NCBI GenBank assembly: GCA_003439945.1
Contig: QVRM01002192.1
Location: forward strand, 868,001 to 932,000
Origin: Dermanyssus gallinae
Lineage: Eukaryota; Arthropoda; Arachnida; Mesostigmata; Dermanyssidae
Reading direction: 5' to 3'
Length of the DNA stretch: 64,000 bases
Below, piece after piece: positions 57,311 to 64,000 of this stretch. Position 1 is the first letter of the stretch; every line of letters starts with the position of its first letter. The notes below the pieces were generated by a model, which saw only the letters and a program-made list of their open reading frames with translations, made no database searches and had not been told where the DNA came from. The position numbers and the translations under genes are program-made.

Positions 57311-57999
57311 TTCTCGTTCGCTCACTTTCTTCTACCACCTTTGCTCTTTGCTACATACATTCGATTGAGCGCACGATAATATATTGTACACGAATGCCGC
57401 TTGACACGAGTGGCACACCTAAAAAGGAAAAACGTAATTAAAAAGTCACGCGTATAAGTATAAAGTGTCAGAAAAGTTGCTAGTTCATACCATATGTGGT
57501 GCTTATTATAGCATAATTGTCAGAGAGAGTCCATTTCTACGTTAAGCTAGTTAAATACACATCCGTACTTGTAAACATGCTTATCCGTTGTTGCATTATC
57601 GAGAATATAATTGCATATATTCGTCTGTATTAATCAATTGTGCTTTCTAAACATTTAAATTACTCACCCCGGATCCCATATTTGTGCAAACACATAGCTA
57701 TGACTTATGGTGTTCAGAGAGGATTCCCAAAAAGGTTCTGCAGAAGATGTGACATCGAGCCAATTGCTTTTAATCTTCCGTCGCTGTCAACTTTATTTAA
57801 AGTTAGCGACGCACGGGTTGATCGTTTCTTTGGTATGCGGCCGTCAGAGTCAACTATTGATTGTACTAACATGTATTGCAAAAAAAAATATTCAATACTA
57901 TGTTTGCCTGGGGTGCAGCTAGAGAATCGCACAGTAAGACGGCGTTGCAGGCTTCCCTGCACCCCAGCCTCCTTCCAGTCTGTATTCGGTAAATATAGG

Positions 58000-58091
<92 letters not shown>
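58000..58091. repeat. Long (TA)n array, duplicate
   Basis: Counterpart of 54909-54985, longer, with a TTTATA interruption. Confidence 0.95.
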
Positions 58092-58095
<4 letters not shown>

Positions 58096-58203
58096 TACTC
58101 GTTCGAGTAATCAGCTCGCATCTTTTATAGGTTTTTGCGCTCAGCTCTGTCCTCTTCGCGATCTGCCGCCCGCAAGCGGAACCGGGTAGAGCTGCCAAAT
58201 CCA

Positions 58204-58985
58204 AGAAAAAGCATTACTCAATGAAAGATCATGTAGAGATTGTAAAAATATCTCATGAAAAGAAAAACTCTATGCGGCCAATACGGCGAAATCTTCTTAC
58301 TACTTACGACAAATACAATCGGCCGTGTGAAGACAGTTTTACAGGACAAATTCAGTACGTGATGTGCAAAGCCGTAAAAGACTACGAAGCGTTCGTTCGG
58401 CTAAAAAAATCGCTGCTGTAGTCGACAGTGTAGAACAATACTTGAAAACATCGGTTTGGCAACGTGCCCAACAACTGGGAATTACCTCAGTCTGTTGTAT
58501 TCTAAGGTAGTATCTAGCGATGTAGCCATATAAATTTCAGCTCACTACGAATCTTCAGAATCGGCTAAACTTTGCCGTTTGCGCTACCGAGATGATGCTG
58601 AATTTGTGAAGAAACTTATCCGACAAAGCTCATTATTATCTGAAAATATGTGTGGACAAACAAAACTGTCGCATCTGGGCAACCGAAAACTTTTTGGTGA
58701 TTCACGAAGAGCCGTTGCATGTGTCGTCTGTAGAAGTCTGATGCGGCTTTTTGTCAGAAGCAATCATTAGAGCGTTTTTTTTATTCCACGGTGTACGGAG
58801 AGCGTTATCGCAGCGTGCTTCTTAATTATCGTTAACCAAATTCGGACAAAATCGATGCGAGTGAACTCTGGTTCCAACAAGATAATGCCACAAGCCGACG
58901 AAGTTTCTCAGACGGGAAATCTCCCGTAACGGGGACTTTAATGGCCTTTAAGATCTTGCGATTTACGGCTTTTTCTTGTGGGTTT
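58204..58985 (+). pseudogene. IS630/mariner-like transposase relic, copy 2
   Basis: Duplicate of 55098-55879 with the same stops and frameshifts. Here the sequence after FFLW is unique, so the transposase was already truncated at this point before duplication or the right breakpoint fell there. Confidence 0.8.
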
Positions 58986-59975
58986 TTTGAAGAGTTAAGT
59001 TTATGCTAATAATCTCACTGCAAAACTTGTTTAGCCTAATATCAAACTTCCAAGCTTGTCTTTGCAAATTGGCTGTCTATATTGGCTATATTTTAATGTT
59101 ATACTCTGACCTTGTATAAAACATTTAAGTTGCATTGTTAGTAACATTTGAAAACCCAATGATTAGTCTATTCTACAAGTCTGTGCTCCAAGAAGACACC
59201 TGCAAGAAGACACCTTGGTTACATTTCAGCCACTCTATATGAACACGATATATATATACATTTTTTATGATCTGGCTTTTTACGCTACTTCAGCAGTGAG
59301 GCGATTTGATTTGTTTTAGTGTGCCACGTTTTTAAATTTTTTTTTTTTACAAAAAGAACTGTATTTAAAGCACTCAAGCGTTTATCTCATTAAAACTGAT
59401 CGCGCTCTTTTTAGAGTTCATATTTACGCAAATCTGAGTGCTAACTGCCCAATGAAGCTGAGCTACCCATTTAGCCTAGCATTTGAAGGTTGTTATTAAG
59501 ATTTACACTATTACCAGTCCTTCATGCAGTTATCTGCGCCGAAGTAAGATCTTGACCAAGTTAAAATATTTGTATTGTTTATTGTCCAAGTTAAGGTAAA
59601 ATTATTCATAAGCATTTTTAAAGATAAAGCTGAGGGTGCTATTGTCAGATGCGTAAAACATTATTTTGCCCTCGTGTGCAATAATATATAACACAAACGC
59701 ATATTCTTTAATGCGATACAGAAGCTAGTCAAGTGTAGCATTTTTAGTCGATGTTGCTTTATTTACCATTGCGAGTCCTAAATGGGTCGCAATGTATTCC
59801 AATAGTCTTCCACTTCAATTTTATATTCCTTGTCTGACTGGATAACCGGTGATTCTGGCACTAAGAGTCGCTGGCTCAACTCCGGCGGCAACGTAACGAT
59901 CTTCTTTTAGGATTTTTAAATCTTGGGTATATTAGTAAATATATTATTTTGCAATCTAACGTCAAATATCTTGAA
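58986..59975. other. Non-coding stretch; possible SINE-like box B
   Basis: AT-rich. A box B-like GGCTCAACTCC at 59874-59884 may mark a very decayed SINE; nothing else seen. Confidence 0.4.
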
Positions 59976-59981
59976 TATTTA

Positions 59982-60400
59982 GATGACATTAAGCTTTATT
60001 ATCCTGTTTGCTCAAGTGACTCCCATCTGACGAAATATAGAAAGTTAGTGGAAGGCGTCCAAAATATGTTCCTTAGGGTCCTGCGGTTCAGGTGCACTAA
60101 AAGCTGACGCTATTCCTAGTTTACGATTCACCTTTGGAACAAGATAAAATATCTGCTCTACGTCAACTTAGACAACGTGGATTTCTAGGCAACTTTTGGT
60201 AATATAGTCCCATATAGCCTAAGGAGCCAGCCACTCATCACTACAAAAGCCATGGTCCGTTTTGAGTTCATAAATGGGTTATTTGCTTGGCGGATAGTCA
60301 TATTAGCACGTACAAATTTAAACTTTAGCCGCCTATTTGGCGATTCGTTACGGTCTCCTTACAGGAATACATACTGGACCATTATAAATTATAGAACACA
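59982..60400 (+). pseudogene. LINE RT C-terminal relic
   Basis: Plus strand: KLYYPVCSSDSHLTKYRKLV, EGVQNMFLRVLRF, then in another frame ISALRQLRQRGFLGNFW, then TTKAMVRFEFINGLF and SRLFGDSLRSPYRNTYW. The order matches the thumb/C-terminal area of LINE ORF2 proteins (YxSxVWxP, LExVQxxFLR, LxxLRxRR, and a final RLFxxSxR block). Several stops and frameshifts. Confidence 0.5.
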
Positions 60401-60419
60401 CCACTTGTATATGATTGTA

Positions 60420-61060
60420 ATGTGATTTTATGGTACATCATACGGTAATCGTATGGGGATGCGGGCTCAATGTTCCTTCAGATACAGCCAATGTATTTCT
60501 AGAATAGTTTGCAATGAAACCTTTGAAGTTGTTTTTAACGGTAGTATTCATTCTAGGCATATACGCTTTGATAGTACGCAGAACTATATAGGAACAGCGG
60601 CTTTTACCTTGCCTCAGCGGCAGTGGCTAGTCAATCATTCCTTGTTCCGCTCTACCTCAATAGGTAGCCAGCGGACGTTATGATACTAGCCCGTTTTTGG
60701 CTCAGCGTGCCGGCTGGTTGCTAATTAGGCCCACCAAATACAACCTTTGATCTTTGCATCCATGGGCTTAGCTGTCATTGGCAATTCGGGTTTGCCGACT
60801 GAATGGCTCTGACCTTGTATTATGCATGGATCGCATGGCCTACGCGCATTTTTGTTAAGGAGTGGATTAAAACCCTACCTGATTTTTTATCTCCTTCTGC
60901 GCCAGAATGTGCGCCACTGCCTAATTTTTAATGCGCCGTATTAGCAGTTGACTTCTTTGACGTGAGAGCCCACAAGCTAACGAGCCGCTTTCTAATCATT
61001 CCAAGGGCTAATAGCATTTATTCGCATAGCATGTTATCATTTACCTATCAGTGTCAAAAG
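60420..61060. other. Nothing recognised
   Basis: Short frames only. Confidence 0.5.
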
Positions 61061-61067
61061 TTGCTAT

Positions 61068-61340
61068 TTTTTTTTTTTGTTCTGGGAGGTTTTGGTAATG
61101 CATGATGCACATGCGCCACTAGCAGCCTGCGTGACTAGTGTGAGACTCGCAAACCCACTAAACCCGGATTCCTCCCCACACCCCCAGGCTCGGTATTACT
61201 TTGGCATTACATCGAAACCGTGGGAGAGGCGTCTCTGCCGTTCTCCTTCAATCAGCTCTATCCCTGACTATCATCCCGCATGTCTACCTGCGGTTGGATA
61301 GGGGGATGCCATTTTGTAATCCGTCCTGTGAGGGTGCGTC
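61068..61340 (-). mobile_element. R1-like LINE 3' UTR fragment
   Basis: T-run at 61068-61078 (poly(A) on minus) followed by CTAGTGTGAGACTCGC and CCCACTAAACCCGG, matching the 3' UTR of the LINEs at 18159 and 63149. No coding remains, so an extremely 5'-truncated copy. Confidence 0.55.
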
Positions 61341-61344
61341 GAGA

Positions 61345-62113
61345 CTATGAGTTTCTCCGGTATGTACCACAGAGCTCGGCTAGAGACGTCCGCACAGTTC
61401 GACTGCCAGACAGAGACAGGAAAGTTGCTATGTACACGTTTTTACGGCTAAACTAATTAAACTACAACGTAATCATTCTCATCATATTTTCTTATTTGTT
61501 TTAACGTGCTTTTCAGTTAGTCACGTAAACTAGCAGATTGCAAATAAATAAAAAAAATATACATTACGCAAATTTAAGGCGTTTTGATACTATATTAGTC
61601 TTGCATTAACATAATTAAATATGTAGCATTGGGCTGCTTATCAACAAACGATTGATGCAGTCGTTCAATTCTCTCTATAATGTACAGGCTATTTGCGCAT
61701 GGAAATTTTATAGATATATAATTTCCTTTGCAAGTATCCGCCCATTTTCTACACTTAAGTAGAAAGACAAGAAGAAGCACTTGTCACTCACAAATTAAAA
61801 GAAAATTAGCCATCGTAGTAATAATAGTAACACAAATAGTAATCGATGTTAACAATAGTGTTAGTCTTAATATAAGCGACCAAAAATGCATGCGGTGATC
61901 TAGATTTGTTCCTGGGTGTCAATCTGTCAGACCAGTCTATACATGTTCCGTTATTTTCATTTCGCTGTAATACACATTTCCCTGTAACCATACCATTAAA
62001 TAATAAATGAGGTTTATGTTCCATTAAAGGTAGTAGGTTCAACTTATGTTCCAACGTAAACTTTTTATCTAGCACATTAGCTTGTTGAGGAGAATGAATC
62101 CCAAAAGCGTGCC

Positions 62114-62153
<40 letters not shown>

Positions 62154-62480
62154 AATGCATGATACTCATTTATTCGGTAGGAAATTAATTTACTTCTTGT
62201 ACATAGCACTTAGGAGCCCCAAAAGTGGTGCTGGAGCTGGAATTCGAATCGGCTCTTAACTTATCGCGTCAGCATCATATGCATAAATTTGATACGATTC
62301 AAGACGGAGAACATAATAAACACTTAATCATGCTAAATTATATGAGGTGTCTCTAAATGCAGCGGCGGCAAACGGCCCAGCATTGTTGTGCATGAAGTAT
62401 TATAATAAATCTTATTATACACTTATATAATGCTTCACGACGTTGCTGCTCGTCGACCTAGTTGCTCCTTCTGCGCGCCG
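61345..62480. other. Non-coding; TA array and hairpin-forming AT stretch
   Basis: TA array at 62118-62149. 62393-62438 can fold back (TGAAGTATTATAATAA with TATATAATGCTTCA), just beyond the 3' side of the RLE fragment. Confidence 0.5.
62118..62149. repeat. (TA)n array
   Basis: About 16 TA units, 340 bp past the RLE fragment stop. Confidence 0.95.
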
Positions 62481-62488
62481 TAGCCGCT

Positions 62489-63127
62489 CTACTGCTTATG
62501 CCCGTGAGGAAGTCCTGCCTGCCCCCTGGCGCGAAGGTTTGGGTCCATCCAGTCTCTCATAGTTCCGAGCACTGAGGTCGCGTTACCTCTTTGGATCTCC
62601 AGGGACAGTCGGTGGGAGAAGAAGGCGTGCGCCCTCTTGTTCATCGTCACCTGCTGTAACGCGCCGCCAACCCGAGAGATCAATGTTACCGTGGGGGGCT
62701 CATGGCCACCCGTCGTCTCGAACGCGAATGGCGAAAAGTGGTGCGCCCAACTTAGGTCCGCATACTTTCTTATCTTTGAGGTCTCAGCTCGCGAAACGGC
62801 AGTCCCCGGGCGAGACGCGCCGAGACCGGCGAGAGAAGGGGTCAACGAGTCGGTCACCGTCGCATCCCACACCAGGGAACGACCCTTATAGAAGGGTATC
62901 AAAGTCATACCGTCGGGGCGCTTACCGTCATCTCCTGAAAGCCCAGGTGATTCCAGGACGCAGGGAATCCCCGCCCTCTGCAGCGATCTTGCAAGTACTT
63001 CATTGAGAGCAGTGTGCCTTGGGCGCCGGCACGCTGCGTGAGCGCAAGACAGGCCGTGTCTGGCGAATCGCCCGACGGGCTCGCCACAAGAGCATCTGTG
63101 TGGCTCAACCAAATCAGCTCCCAATCT
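62489..63127 (-). pseudogene. RPDG-type RLE retrotransposon C-terminal nuclease fragment
   Basis: Minus frame from about 63127: MRLGADLVEPHRCSCGE, knuckle CSCGEPVGRFARHGLSC, RRPRHTALNEVLARSLQRAG, DGKRPDGMTLIPF, then VWDATVTDSL with 15 residues between the PD and WD Asp, and SLEIQRGNATSVLGTM near the end. All putative catalytic residues are kept. The upstream codons (MESHTTGPRLQ...) come from the adjoining R1-like element, not from this protein. Upstream part is lost where the R1-like poly(A) begins. Only the nuclease and C-terminal tail remain. Confidence 0.85.
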
Positions 63128-63128
63128 C

Positions 63129-64000
63129 ATTTTTTTTTCTTTTTTTTTTAGATAACTAACTGGAAAAAGCGGTTGCACACACGGACACCGCAGCAGGGGA
63201 ACTCCCTGCAAGCGCGGGCCGGTAGTGTGGGACTCCAACTTACTAAAAACCAGTCATGTATCCGTCCCCCGTCTGACTGGGAATTGCTTGCGCATAACTT
63301 TAAACAGTAATAGGGGGGAGGAAAACTTGCGACACTTCTTTCTAGTGTGATGCTGATTCCGTCATTCTCTTGTTAGTGTTCTGTAGGTTGAAAGCTAGCT
63401 TGTTCATTAAAAGCTTTATTAGGTTTGCGCGCTGCTCCGCCGATGAAGGACACCTCGGCACGGTGTGCTCCGGGGTGTCGTCGAGTCCATCGCCGCAGGG
63501 AACGCACGTGGCGCTGGCAACCTTGCCGATCCTGAACAGGTACGACTCGAAATCGCCATGATCTGTAAGGACCTGGGTTGTGTAGAATGTAAGTCCCCCC
63601 CCACCCGGCCTCTGGGATCAGGGTGCGGAGGCTGGCGCCTGGAGCACCCCGCAACAACCCTTCCCACTCCTCCTTCCAGAGGTCGAATGTGTGCTGACGC
63701 TCCTCGTCTTTTTTTGAGGTCTGAGTTGTGCCATAGGTGGCGGCGCTCGAATACCTTCAGGTACAAAGGGATCATTCCGGCTAGAACGAAAGCCGCCGCA
63801 GCACTAACTGCCCTGTACGCTGCGATTACCCTGAAAGCTCCGACTCTCTGGGCCCAGCGCCGGCGAGTCCTGTTCGCGGCGAGTTTTAGTGCGTCGGAGG
63901 GCCAGGCCGAAGCTCCGTATAGGGCAACCGACTCGGCCGCTGACAATGATTCGTCTTTCCAGCTGCCGTGAACCATATGTATTGGGCTTAAGCCGTGCGA
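63129..64000 (-). mobile_element. R1-clade-like LINE, 3' part, continuing beyond the window
   Basis: Poly(A) is the T-rich run at 63129-63148; 3' UTR includes GGTAGTGTGGGACTCC near 63221. Coding minus strand: ALYGASAWPSDALKLAANRT, RVIAAYRAVSAAAAFVLAGM, PLYLKVFERRHLW, then in another frame TQVLTDHGDFESYLFRIGK and CVPCGDGLDDTPEHTVPRC. YGAxxW, AYRxVSxxAxxVLAG and the final knuckle are R1-type. Frameshift near 63640. The 5' part lies to the right of the window. Confidence 0.85.
63419..63976 (-). pseudogene. R1-like ORF2 C-terminal region
   Basis: The best single frame of the LINE at 63129-64000. It codes the region after RT up to about 63650 and then leaves the true frame, since the TQVLTDHGDF knuckle block is read in another frame. 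An ATG at its start is not a real start. Confidence 0.7.

Larger units (their letters stand above)
55880..58985. repeat. Tandem duplication B, copy 2 (3106 bp)
   Basis: Second unit. Differences from copy 1 are TA-array lengths and few substitutions. Its right end at 58985 runs into unique sequence. Confidence 0.95.

Overview
The window reads as eukaryotic nuclear DNA, most likely arthropod and perhaps chelicerate. This rests on the retroelement families present (R1-like, R2-superfamily, CR1/L2-like with an esterase ORF1, BEL/Pao, mariner types) and on dense (TA)n arrays; the species is inferred, not proven. I found no host gene I could name. Almost every coding signal is a decayed transposable element separated by AT-rich sequence in which I see nothing.

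Layout. 1-1317: minus-strand two-ORF retroelement with a C2H2-finger ORF2, running off the left edge. 3530-4000: R2/NeSL-like endonuclease fragment. 4053-4900: C-terminal piece of a second endonuclease family (RPDG type) between two (TA)n arrays. 5007-5290 and 13860-14122: two inverted copies of one tRNA-derived SINE. 5560-5840 and 7510-7970: decayed LINE AP-endonuclease pieces. 14391-17401: decayed BEL/Pao gag-pol split by a 457-bp foldback element. 16333-30904: a 7.3-kb tandem duplication carrying BEL/Pao sequence, an R1-like LINE and a CR1/Jockey-like RT. 34340-34990: LINE gag-like ORF1. 36400-36950: mariner relic. 37043-41400: the best-preserved RPDG-type element, with a CCHC ORF1 and an RLE-type ORF2. 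48170-53821: CR1/L2-like element with an SGNH-esterase ORF1. 52796-58985: a second tandem duplication (3.1 kb), including an IS630/mariner-like transposase relic. 59982-60400: LINE C-terminus. 61068-64000: R1-like and RPDG-type remnants, apparently nested.

Two patterns unify the window. First, LINE and SINE copies of unrelated clades repeatedly start and stop at (TA)n arrays, as if inserted into them. Second, the RPDG-type elements pair a gag-like ORF1 (complete with CCHC knuckles in one copy) with an ORF2 carrying an N-terminal C2H2 finger, RT and a C-terminal restriction-like nuclease with a PD-X15-D spacing; in two copies there is no AUG between the ORF1 stop and the finger.
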